Origin: Prevotella sp. | Lineage (GTDB): Bacteria > Bacteroidota > Bacteroidia > Bacteroidales > Bacteroidaceae | Length of the DNA stretch: 49,223 nt | Assembly (NCBI GenBank): GCA_017934525.1 | Contig: JAGBJJ010000033.1 | Span: 1-49,223, forward strand | Direction: 5' to 3' | Shown: piece by piece, positions 23,955 to 31,426 of the stretch | Numbering within the stretch: position 1 is the first letter of the stretch | How the letters are laid out: the number at the start of each line of letters is the position of its first letter | Program-made: the position numbers and the translations under genes | Notes under the pieces: generated by a model | What the model was told of the DNA's origin: nothing | What the model saw: the letters and a program-made list of their open reading frames with translations, nothing else | Database searches by the model: none

Positions 23955-25775
23955 TTAATATACCATCTTCCGGGTGCGTACCTCTCCGCTGCGCAGCGTC
24001 TCGGCCTTGATGAGCATGCTGCCCGGCTGGGGGGTCACCACAGGACGCCCCTGCAGGTCGTAGAAGCGGGTATGACTCACCACGTCGGCCGTGCTCGTGG
24101 CGGGCCCATCGATGCCGGTGACGGTGCTTGAGCCCACATAGACCTGGTTGGCATTGACCACAAAACCCGTCGTCTTATCGATGACCATGGCCACGCCCTT
24201 CAGCTTCGTGCGGTCCTGAATGAGCGACTGGCCCTTGGTGTTGGTGTAGGTGCTCAGACACTGCGTCAGGTCGAACGTATAGTCATAAGTCGCGGCCACC
24301 TCACCTTCGAGTTTCTCGGGCAGAGAGCCCTCGATGCTTCCACGGCCCGACCATGCGATGACCACACCGTTGTATTCGAGGTCGTAGAGCACGCTATTGT
24401 CGTCGATAAAGTCATCCATCACACCGTCGCGCAAATCGTCGCGTCCGCTGTAGTAGTTGTTCTGTCCCCACAAGGTGTTGTGCATGCCGTCTTGCACCAG
24501 CACGAAGGCCAGCTCATAGCGGTCGTTGTCGATGTCGATGGGCGACGTGACATAGGCCGTCACCTTCACCTCGTCGCCGTCGATGTCAGCAGCCACGTCG
24601 ACGGCCAGCGGTGTGAACTGCTGTCGATACCAGTCCCATGCTATCTGCACATTGCTAAGGCTGGGGTCGAAAGCAAGGTCGCGGTCCATATCGGCCGAGG
24701 GGAATCCGCTGACGGTGATGGGGAAGTTCGACGAATCCATAATCTGCATGGGGTCGCTGTTGTGGAAGCAGAGCCCTATGAAGTCGCTGCCATAGCGCTC
24801 GGCCATCGTCTCCATGGCCACATAGCCACGGGTGCACCATCCGCACCATAGCCCCGTGTACTCATCGCATACAGGGCGCTTCACGGGCAGGAAGTTGTAG
24901 AACTTGGCCAGTCCGGAGCCCTGGGGCGTGGTACTCGTATTGGCTACGCCGTTGACGCGCGTCACATTGACGTCGATGGAGAAGGTGCCCTTCTCGGTGA
25001 CCATCGGCAGGTCGGCCGCCAGCCACACCCTGTTGCCATAGAAGCCCATGACAGGATTGTCGCTCAAGTTGGCTGTGTAATCAGCCGTGGCACCGTTGAT
25101 GGTAATAGTGTAGTCGATGCTCTCAATCTTATTCTGGCCCTGGTTCATCACGGCGAACGTGATGTTGTTCTGCGAGTTGGTGACGGCGTTCACCTCGGGC
25201 ACGTTGATGGCCGTGGCAGCGTTGTCGGTGAAGTCGCCCTCGAGCAGCACCTCGATGCTGAGCGAGCCAGCCTCATCGCCGATGGAGCGCCACGACGAGC
25301 GATAGAGGCCGGAGGTATGGATATAGAATCCCTCGGCATCGTAGACGGGCGTGGTTCTGATGGGCGTCTTGGCCACATCTTTGGCAGCCGTCAGCGTGTA
25401 GCCCACATAGAGGCCCTCAGCGGTGATGGTGTAAGGCGTGAAAGCCACTTCATTGATGCCCTCGGCGGCCTCAAAGTCAACCGTCTCGATGTCGGCAGTG
25501 CTGAGTTTCATCGACTTCACAACCACGTCTTTCGACAGCCAGGCCTTTGTGGCACTGACACCCTCGACGGAGCTGAAATAGATGCGCACACCTTTCACCT
25601 TGCTGCCCACGAGGGCAGGGTCGTTGATGTGGAGCGCCACGTCGTAGGTCTCGTTGCGACTCTGGCCCGTGCCATAATCTGACGTGCCGGCTCCAAGATT
25701 GTAGGAGATTTCAGCTGCCTGCATGCTTGTTGTCATCAGGAGAGCTGCTGCAATGTTAAGTAGAAGTCTGATCAT
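23955..25775 (-). CDS. Omp28-like exported protein with CGWC motif, 606 residues
   Basis: A 606-residue exported protein. Signal peptide MIRLLLNIAAALLMTTSMQA. The N-terminal half (about 20-300) is a beta-sandwich region similar to other Prevotella surface proteins. The Omp28/thioredoxin-like part follows with YTGLWCGWCTRGYVAMETMA (CGWC about residues 312-315) and FIGLCFHNSDPM. The tail is YDLQGRPVVTPQPG, then a short basic end (RTRKMVY). It is a longer relative of the protein at 12861-13868: the same CGWC core plus an added N-terminal domain. First gene of a minus-strand pair with 22245-23915. Confidence 0.82.
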   Translation of the reverse strand: MIRLLLNIAAALLMTTSMQAAEISYNLGAGTSDYGTGQSRNETYDVALHINDPALVGSKVKGVRIYFSSVEGVSATKAWLSKDVVVKSMKLSTADIETVDFEAAEGINEVAFTPYTITAEGLYVGYTLTAAKDVAKTPIRTTPVYDAEGFYIHTSGLYRSSWRSIGDEAGSLSIEVLLEGDFTDNAATAINVPEVNAVTNSQNNITFAVMNQGQNKIESIDYTITINGATADYTANLSDNPVMGFYGNRVWLAADLPMVTEKGTFSIDVNVTRVNGVANTSTTPQGSGLAKFYNFLPVKRPVCDEYTGLWCGWCTRGYVAMETMAERYGSDFIGLCFHNSDPMQIMDSSNFPITVSGFPSADMDRDLAFDPSLSNVQIAWDWYRQQFTPLAVDVAADIDGDEVKVTAYVTSPIDIDNDRYELAFVLVQDGMHNTLWGQNNYYSGRDDLRDGVMDDFIDDNSVLYDLEYNGVVIAWSGRGSIEGSLPEKLEGEVAATYDYTFDLTQCLSTYTNTKGQSLIQDRTKLKGVAMVIDKTTGFVVNANQVYVGSSTVTGIDGPATSTADVVSHTRFYDLQGRPVVTPQPGSMLIKAETLRSGEVRTRKMVY

Positions 25776-25832
25776 AAAGCTACTATATTAGTGAATAAAG
25801 TTTCCCCTTTATACATTGATTTAGGTTTCTGA

Positions 25833-25870
25833 TATATTTGCAATTCTCGTATTTAGGCATTGCAAATATA
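25833..25870. promoter_or_regulatory. 12-bp inverted repeat containing opposed -7 boxes
   Basis: TATATTTGCAAT (25833-25844) and ATTGCAAATATA (25859-25870) form a perfect inverted repeat with a 14-base spacer. Each arm contains TATATTTG, a full -7 box, facing outward to plus on the left arm and to minus on the right arm. The minus copy (25863-25870) is placed to drive the Omp28-like gene starting at 25775; CAAA at 25894-25897 may be its -33 (23-base gap). The symmetry also suits an operator. Confidence 0.5.
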
Positions 25871-25921
25871 AGAATAAATTTTGTAAGAAGAAACAAATGA
25901 ACGCTAAAAATGGTTAAAATG

Positions 25922-25968
25922 GATGCAATTTGTCTATAAATATCAATTATTGAGTGACAAATTGCATC
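25922..25968 (-). terminator. Terminator hairpin downstream of upp
   Basis: GATGCAATTTGTC (25922-25934) and GACAAATTGCATC (25956-25968) form a perfect 13-bp stem with a 21-base AT-rich loop. On the minus strand it lies 31 bases after the upp stop and is followed by the T-rich CATTTTAACCATTTTT. Confidence 0.6.
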
Positions 25969-25999
25969 TCACCTTATCCTATATAGTTACTCGCTATGC

Positions 26000-26659
26000 C
26001 TACAGCTTCTCGCCGAAGCAGAGGTCGCCGCAGTCGCCGAAGCCGGGCACGATGTATTTGTGCTCGTTCATGCCGGGGTCGATGGCGGCACACCAAAGTG
26101 TGACATCATCGTCTACGTTGCGTCGCAGCATGTCGACGCCCTCGGGCGTGCCTATGACGCAGCAGATGTGGGTGCGGTGCGGGCGGCCCGTCTTCAGCAG
26201 AGCCTCGTAGGCGGCCACCATCGAGCCGCCCGTGGCCAGCATGGGGTCGCAGATGATGAGCGTGCGGCCCTTCACCGACGGCGACGCCATATACTCGGTG
26301 TGGACGCCCACCTCAGTGTGCTCGCGGTTGGTGTACATGCGGTAGGCCGAGACAAAGGCGTTCTCGGCGTGGTCGAAGATGCGGAGAAAGCCCTCGTGGA
26401 AGGGCAGTCCGGCGCGCAGCACGGTGGCCAGCACCACTTTGTCGTCGGCCAGTGGAATGTCGAGTGACCCCAAGGGGGTGGTGACGTTCTTGGGCCGGTA
26501 GGTGAACGTGCGCGACACCTCGTAGGCCATCACTTCGCCGATGCGCATGATGTTGTTGCGGAAGAGCAGAGGGTTCTGCTGGTACTTGCGGTCGCGCACC
26601 TCGGCCATGAAGTGGTTGAGGATGGAGCATTGCTCTGACAGATTTATTATTTTCATCAT
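26000..26659 (-). CDS. upp: Uracil phosphoribosyltransferase
   Basis: A 219-residue salvage enzyme making UMP from uracil and PRPP. Visible: the N-terminal LSEQCSILNHFMAEVRDR, substrate region VVLATVLRAGLPFHEGFLRI, PRPP loop LIICDPMLATGGSMVAA, and the C-terminal uracil-binding PGMNEHKYIVPGFGDCGDLC. Length is normal for Bacteroidetes. The listed start has two adjacent ATG codons. A -7 box lies 25 bases upstream on the minus strand and a strong hairpin follows the stop, so it is a single-gene unit. Confidence 0.96.
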   Translation of the reverse strand: MMKIINLSEQCSILNHFMAEVRDRKYQQNPLLFRNNIMRIGEVMAYEVSRTFTYRPKNVTTPLGSLDIPLADDKVVLATVLRAGLPFHEGFLRIFDHAENAFVSAYRMYTNREHTEVGVHTEYMASPSVKGRTLIICDPMLATGGSMVAAYEALLKTGRPHRTHICCVIGTPEGVDMLRRNVDDDVTLWCAAIDPGMNEHKYIVPGFGDCGDLCFGEKL

Positions 26660-26683
26660 TTTTGGGTATTTCTAAATTGTCCG

Positions 26684-26691
26684 CAAAAGTA
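26684..26691 (-). promoter_or_regulatory. -7 box for upp
   Basis: Minus-strand TACTTTTG fits TAnnTTTG and leaves a leader of about 20 bases before the ATG at 26659. No convincing -33 element was seen. Confidence 0.5.
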
Positions 26692-26808
26692 ACAAAAATA
26701 TCTGAATTAAATCACACTTTGAGGAGAATTTTAATTCATCGGGCCACAAATAAAAGCACAAAAGGCACTAAAACGCCCACCATGCAGACACACACCGACC
26801 ACACCGAA

Positions 26809-26886
26809 GCATGGCAGCCGCGCCTCGCAGCACTGCTACGAGATGCCGGCTGCCATGCCGCAGGAGCCACGCGGCGCCGCGTGGCT
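26809..26886. repeat. Tandem hairpins between two minus-strand genes
   Basis: GCATGGCAGCCG (26809-26820) pairs perfectly with CGGCTGCCATGC (26847-26858), with CTCG/CGAG and GCAG/CTGC pairs inside its loop. Next to it is a perfect 22-bp palindrome (26865-26886) made of AGCCACGCGGC and its complement. Together they fill the space just after the stop of the gene at 26907 and probably end or protect that transcript. There is no T-run. Confidence 0.5.
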
Positions 26887-26906
26887 GTCATATCACTTTC
26901 CTCGGG

Positions 26907-27428
26907 TCAGTACCTGATGCCAAGGGTCACATAGAAGCTGCTATAGTTGCTCAGGGCGTCGGTGCGCGAGTCGATAAACCTGTAGCCACACTCCACCACG
27001 GGCGTAAACCTGTAGTTTTCAAAATACCAGGCCAGGCTTGCATCATAGGTGGTTCGCTTCCAGTCGGCATGACCGATGCTGCTAAGCACCTTCAGGCGGA
27101 CATCAAGTGCGTGCGATGTCTTTTTCTTGTCAAGCAGCTTCACGGCAAGTCCGCCGCCGAGGCTCTCGCCACTGAAATAGGTCTTGACGTCGTCTTTCTT
27201 GTAGAACGATTTGTTGGCCTCAGCCGTTGCGAAGACATACATCCGCGGGATAATGTCGACCTGAGCCTTGAATGAGAAATCGAGAGGGGTCACGCTTTTC
27301 ATTTTCAGCCCTGCACCTTCTGAGATTTCAAAATGCAGTCTGTCTTCAAACGACTGTGCATAAGTCTTGCCGGCCACCAGCGACAGCAAGCCCAGGAAGA
27401 GGAATAAAGTCTTGTTCATTTTTCGCAT
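26907..27428 (-). CDS. Small outer-membrane beta-barrel-like protein
   Basis: A 173-residue exported protein with signal peptide MNKTLFLFLGLLSLVAGKTY then AQ. The mature part alternates polar and hydrophobic residues in about eight strands (for example FSFKAQVDIIPRMYVFATAE and SLAWYFENYRFTPVVECGY) and ends in an aromatic (YVTLGIRY), as barrel proteins do. The length suits an eight-stranded barrel. The listed start gives MRKMNKTL; the ATG at 27419 gives the cleaner signal peptide. It has a consensus promoter and stands alone. Function unknown. Confidence 0.72.
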   Translation of the reverse strand: MRKMNKTLFLFLGLLSLVAGKTYAQSFEDRLHFEISEGAGLKMKSVTPLDFSFKAQVDIIPRMYVFATAEANKSFYKKDDVKTYFSGESLGGGLAVKLLDKKKTSHALDVRLKVLSSIGHADWKRTTYDASLAWYFENYRFTPVVECGYRFIDSRTDALSNYSSFYVTLGIRY

Positions 27429-27493
27429 AGTTTTTATATTGATTAATAGTAAAAAGTTTTTGTGTCGAGAAAAAATCCATCATTAAACGAATG

Positions 27494-27524
27494 CAAATTT
27501 ACAAAAAACTGTCGAACTGGCAAA
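27494..27524 (-). promoter_or_regulatory. Consensus promoter for the small barrel gene
   Basis: On the minus strand TTTG (27524-27521), 19 bases, then TAAATTTG (27501-27494): an exact Bacteroidetes -33/-7 pair, giving a leader of about 60 bases. Confidence 0.65.
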
Positions 27525-27666
27525 GAAGAAAAGAAAAAAAAGTTAAAGATGCGTAAAAAAGTCGCTACAGAGGCAAAATGAAGTCTACACTCTTACCTCG
27601 CCCGTACGGGGTAACCACGCGTCAGCCTATGGCGCGTTCATGTCTACACGGTTTGCGACAGAAAAT

Positions 27667-27724
27667 AATTTCGGCCATTATCCATGCAATTCTGGCCGGA
27701 ATTGCGCGAATAATGGCCGAAATT
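27667..27724. repeat. Nested 58-bp palindrome
   Basis: AATTTCGGCCATTAT (27667-27681) and ATAATGGCCGAAATT (27710-27724) are perfect 15-bp arms. Inside, CAATTC (27687-27692) pairs with GAATTG (27699-27704), with symmetric 5-base gaps between the two stems. It lies within the 330-base gene-free stretch 27429-27758, which also holds the palindromes CCCGTACGGG (near 27602) and ACGCGT. It is about 35 bases past the stop of the minus-strand gene at 27759 only in the upstream sense, so a terminator role is not obvious. Confidence 0.55.
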
Positions 27725-27758
27725 TATGGCAGGTGCAGCCCTGCAGTCAGTCAGTTGC

Positions 27759-30700
27759 TTACTGCGCGGGCAGCATCTTCTTGCCGTCGGCAATGCGGAG
27801 GCCCTGCTTCAGCTGAGCATTTGTCATGCGGCGGCCCTGCAGGTCGTAGACCATGTTGTCTGCTGCCTGGCGCCCATTGCAGACCGACTGAATGCCTACG
27901 GTCTGCTCATCGACGTTGACCAGCAGCGAGACGGCGGCCGACTCGGTGCCATCCTCATAAACGACGGTGACCTGATAGAGGTGCTGGCCGATGGTGGCAG
28001 TGGCGTCGGTGAAGCGCGGCTCACGGGTGGTGCCGATGAGCTCGCCGTCGCGATAGATGCGGAAGCCGGCCACGGCACCGCTCATAATCTCGTAGGTGAT
28101 GTCGTCGAGGCCGAAGAACGAGGGAGCCGTGTCGCCGCCGTCGGTCTCGGTGAGCTCGGTGTTGTGGCGGATGGCAAAGTAGCGGGCGCCCTCGGGCACG
28201 TCGAACGACTCCTCGTGCCACATGCCGCCGGTGACGGTGCGCTGCTCGCCGATGCGCTTGAAGCTCTCGATGCTGGTGTCGGTGTCAGAGTAGTACACCT
28301 CGTAGGTCTCGGGAATGTCGTAGATGTCGTCGCCATAACGGTAGCCCACGTTGTTCACCAGGTAGCTGATGGTCTGCGGCTGTCCCGAGAGTTCGGGGCT
28401 GATGACCCAGTTGTCGGCACTGACATAGTTGGGCAGGGGGTTGCCGTAGTAGTCGGTGGCCGTATCGCTCATGCCGTCGTAGCTCCAGACGGAGGTGAGC
28501 GTCTGCTCGCCATGTTCGGGCACGACGCTGCCGAAGTAGTAGTAGCCCAGGTAGGTGCTCATGTCGGTGCCGTCGTAGTCGTAGGGGTTGAACACGATGA
28601 AGGCGAAGGGCTGCCCCTCGTTGGTGTAGTGGTAGTCGTTGCTGTCGAGATAGCCGCCGGTGGTTCCGCCGTCGCCGTCGTAGAAGGTCCAGTCGCCTAC
28701 GTTCTCATACGACCACGGGGTGTAGCGCTCGAAGTCGTCGGTGATGGTCTTCGTGGGCACGGGCTCTGTCCAGGTGAGCGTCATTCCGGCAGCCTGCTCG
28801 TCGCGGGCCAGGTCGGTGACGGGCTTCACGTCGGGGTCATTCAGCACGATGACGTCGGCCGATGTGTTGTTGCCGGCCACGGCGTCGCCCTCGGCCACCA
28901 CTTCCACGCAGGCTTCCACCTCATCTTTCTCAAGCAGCAGGCTGGTGGGAGCGGTGAAGCGATAAGAGGCATGGCTGAAGGAGGCCAGGCGGTCGGTGAT
29001 GAGGGTATCGGCAATCAGCTCGCCGTCGAGCGTTGCCTTGAGGCGGAAGGCGTCAACATCGGCATCGCCCAGGTTGGTCACCATGGCATACATCCATGCC
29101 TGCTGGCCCTTCTCCACCTGCTCAGCAGCCGTCAGCGCCACGCTGAGGTCTATCTGCGGCACCTCGGCCACGTTGATATCATCGAGCCAGAGGGTCTGCA
29201 TCGTGTTCTCCAGAGGCGACTGGAAGGCGAAGGCCAGGCGCACATAGCGCTCGGCGGCGTAGTCCGTCAGGTCGACCTTGCGCACCGTCCACTCCTTCTG
29301 CTGCGGAGCCTCGTCGAAGAGCACACTGTCTACGATGGTCTCGCTACCGTCGGGCGTCATCACCACGGCCATGAGCTTGCCCTGCTCCACCTGCTCAGGA
29401 TAGTACTGATAGACCAGCTTGGGGCTGGCGGCACTCTGCAGGGTCACCTTGCCCGTCTGCAGGATGACGAGGTCGTTGCTGTAGCCACGCATGACGACGT
29501 AGCCGCTGTTGCCGTCGGCATCGCTGCCGATGGCGGTGCCCACCTGTGCATCCATGCCTCCGTTGCCGAAGACGGCACCCGAGATGTAGGAGGCGGGCTG
29601 ACCCTCGCGGAAGCCCTCGCGGTAGGGCAGTTCGTAGCTCTTGCCGATGAAGAGGGTGTTAGAGGGGCGGAAGTCGCGGTTGTTGCCCGAGGTGGTATAG
29701 GCATTGATGCCGAGCGTCATCTCGCGCTGCGGGCCCTCCTCGGTGTTGATGTCGAAGTCGTGGGTCGTCGTGCCCTTCACGGTAGCGACGAGGGTGTCGT
29801 TGGTCCACGAGTCGTAGTAGCTGTTGTACATGGCCGACCAGATGTCGTAGCTGATGCTGTCGGCAAAGAGCACACCGCCGTGGACGGCCTGCGGCACGGT
29901 CCAACGCATGGTGACGTGGGTGGCCTGGTCGATGAGTTCCACCAGCTCGCATTGTCCGGGCATGTCGAGACCTACCCATGCGGTGACGGCCGTGGCGCGC
30001 CCGTCGCCCAGGTCGTTGTAGGGCACGATGTTATAAGTGTAGTTGCCGGCAGCGGTACCCACGTTCTCGTCGGTGAACTTGATGGTCTTGCCTGCGGCAA
30101 TGTCTTCGGTGATGTCGGCCACCTCGGCGGTGCCGTTCATGATGCGCACGCCGCTGATCTGCTCAAGGTCGGTGCCGTCGAAGGCGACGGTGGGCAGGTT
30201 GAACTCGATGGTGGCCTTCATCGAGGCGTCGGCACTGGGCGTCACCGTAGCATTGGTGACGGCGCCGGGCGTCTTGGCGTCAGGCAGAGCCTCCACGGCG
30301 ATGTTGTTCACATACATCTTATTGGCACCCACGCCCTGCTCGTATTTCGTCATGACGTGGAAGCCCAGGTAGTAGATGCCGTCTTCCTCGACGCGGAACT
30401 CCACGGTGTGCTCCTCGCAGTTGGGTGTCTGGTTCTCGCGCGTCAGGATGTCGGTGGGGGCAAAGAGCGTCTTGTTCAGGCCTTCCACAGTGGCGGCCTG
30501 TCCCCAGCGCACCTCGAGTGTGCCCTTGTCGTCGTAGGAGCCGATGGCAGCCTCGAAGGTGAGCTTATAGCTGCGCCCGCCGCGCAACTGCAGACCGGGC
30601 GACACCAGGTAGTCGTCGGCGTCGATGTCGCTGCCGTACTTCTTATAGTAGAGCGCATAGCTGGGCACCTTGCCCCACGAGCGGTAGTAGCCCCACATGC

Positions 30701-31061
30701 CGTAGGAGATGTAGGAGGCGTTAGGCTGTCCGTCGCCGTTGTTGTCGATGACGGAGAAGAGGTCGAAGTTCTCCTTGGTGTCGAAGCTCACCTTCCAGTC
30801 GGGAGTGAAGGTCTGGTCGGTGGCGCGCCGCGGTGCCGCGGCCTGTGACGTGAAGAAAGACCTGAGCTGGCTGCCGCCGCTGTTGCGCAGCAGAGTGAAG
30901 CCCTGCGGACTGGCATGCTTCACCGAGGTTGCCGAGCTGTTCACCTGGCGGTTCATCGCTTTCGCCACAGCGTCGTCGGCAGTCCGCATCTGTGCCGCCG
31001 TCGGCAGGCTCAGCAGCAGAGCCATGCCGGCAGCAAGTAATACATGTGATTTCATTGTCAT
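27759..31061 (-). CDS. Exported FN3 / choice-of-anchor-J surface protein, 1100 residues
   Basis: An 1100-residue exported protein. Signal peptide MTMKSHVLLAAGMALLLSLP then TAAQ. Anchor-J-type jelly rolls with a preceding conserved start (FDLFSVIDNNGDGQPNASYI, about 97-250; LPYREGFREG, about 475-630; DDFERYTPWSYENVGDWTFY, about 770-1000) alternate with FN3-like modules such as the one containing GVRIMNGTAEVADI. It closes with an FN3 module (GFRIYRDGELIGTT) and the tail YDLQGRRM ... GLRIADGKKM. It parallels the 1442-residue protein at 6140 domain by domain, including DWTFYDGDG versus DWTVYDGDG. No enzymatic motif was found. Monocistronic with its own -7 box. Confidence 0.85.
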   Translation of the reverse strand: MTMKSHVLLAAGMALLLSLPTAAQMRTADDAVAKAMNRQVNSSATSVKHASPQGFTLLRNSGGSQLRSFFTSQAAAPRRATDQTFTPDWKVSFDTKENFDLFSVIDNNGDGQPNASYISYGMWGYYRSWGKVPSYALYYKKYGSDIDADDYLVSPGLQLRGGRSYKLTFEAAIGSYDDKGTLEVRWGQAATVEGLNKTLFAPTDILTRENQTPNCEEHTVEFRVEEDGIYYLGFHVMTKYEQGVGANKMYVNNIAVEALPDAKTPGAVTNATVTPSADASMKATIEFNLPTVAFDGTDLEQISGVRIMNGTAEVADITEDIAAGKTIKFTDENVGTAAGNYTYNIVPYNDLGDGRATAVTAWVGLDMPGQCELVELIDQATHVTMRWTVPQAVHGGVLFADSISYDIWSAMYNSYYDSWTNDTLVATVKGTTTHDFDINTEEGPQREMTLGINAYTTSGNNRDFRPSNTLFIGKSYELPYREGFREGQPASYISGAVFGNGGMDAQVGTAIGSDADGNSGYVVMRGYSNDLVILQTGKVTLQSAASPKLVYQYYPEQVEQGKLMAVVMTPDGSETIVDSVLFDEAPQQKEWTVRKVDLTDYAAERYVRLAFAFQSPLENTMQTLWLDDINVAEVPQIDLSVALTAAEQVEKGQQAWMYAMVTNLGDADVDAFRLKATLDGELIADTLITDRLASFSHASYRFTAPTSLLLEKDEVEACVEVVAEGDAVAGNNTSADVIVLNDPDVKPVTDLARDEQAAGMTLTWTEPVPTKTITDDFERYTPWSYENVGDWTFYDGDGGTTGGYLDSNDYHYTNEGQPFAFIVFNPYDYDGTDMSTYLGYYYFGSVVPEHGEQTLTSVWSYDGMSDTATDYYGNPLPNYVSADNWVISPELSGQPQTISYLVNNVGYRYGDDIYDIPETYEVYYSDTDTSIESFKRIGEQRTVTGGMWHEESFDVPEGARYFAIRHNTELTETDGGDTAPSFFGLDDITYEIMSGAVAGFRIYRDGELIGTTREPRFTDATATIGQHLYQVTVVYEDGTESAAVSLLVNVDEQTVGIQSVCNGRQAADNMVYDLQGRRMTNAQLKQGLRIADGKKMLPAQ

Positions 31062-31135
31062 TTTGGTGTGTTAATTTAAAAATATTTTTAGGGTTAGTTA
31101 TTTTTATAATTATTGACTTTATCGAAAATCGACTG

Positions 31136-31143
31136 CAAAGATA
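31136..31143 (-). promoter_or_regulatory. -7 box for the 1100-residue surface protein gene
   Basis: Minus-strand TATCTTTG fits the consensus exactly, about 75 bases upstream of the ATG at 31061. Confidence 0.5.
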
Positions 31144-31368
31144 TACATTATTCTTCATATTGCCTAATTCCTGTTCCTTCTTTGTGGCGACAATTTTCTT
31201 TTTTATACTGAAATGACCCGCGCAAATATGCTCAGAGTCAAGCCGTTTGCTAACTAAAGATTGCAAACTATCACAAGATTGACTCCTCTGAATGTCAGAT
31301 TATTATAAAAAAGAGTTAAGTCAGTAAAAAAACTCACAAACAGAGGGGGCCGACTCTCAACTTTTTTG

Positions 31369-31376
31369 TATCTTTG
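31369..31376 (+). promoter_or_regulatory. -7 box for pckA
   Basis: TATCTTTG fits the consensus exactly and leaves a leader of about 47 bases before the ATG at 31427. Confidence 0.55.
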
Positions 31377-31426
31377 CACCCATAAAAAAGGATAATATCA
31401 ATATTTTTATTAAATAATAGGTATCA

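Larger units (their letters stand above)
31062..31426. other. Gene-free divergent promoter region
   Basis: 365 AT-rich bases between the minus-strand giant gene and pckA. It holds a minus-strand -7 box at 31136-31143 and a plus-strand -7 box at 31369-31376. I see no other gene or strong repeat. Confidence 0.5.

Noticed and set aside
27726-30848. A 1040-codon open frame on the plus strand opposite the 1100-residue surface protein
   Set aside because: It has no signal, domain or start context and is a His/Val/Ala/Gly-rich mirror of a GC-biased gene. The minus-strand gene has signal peptide, domains and tail. The same holds for the long antisense frames at 6917-9526, 2520-4082 and 22191-23930.
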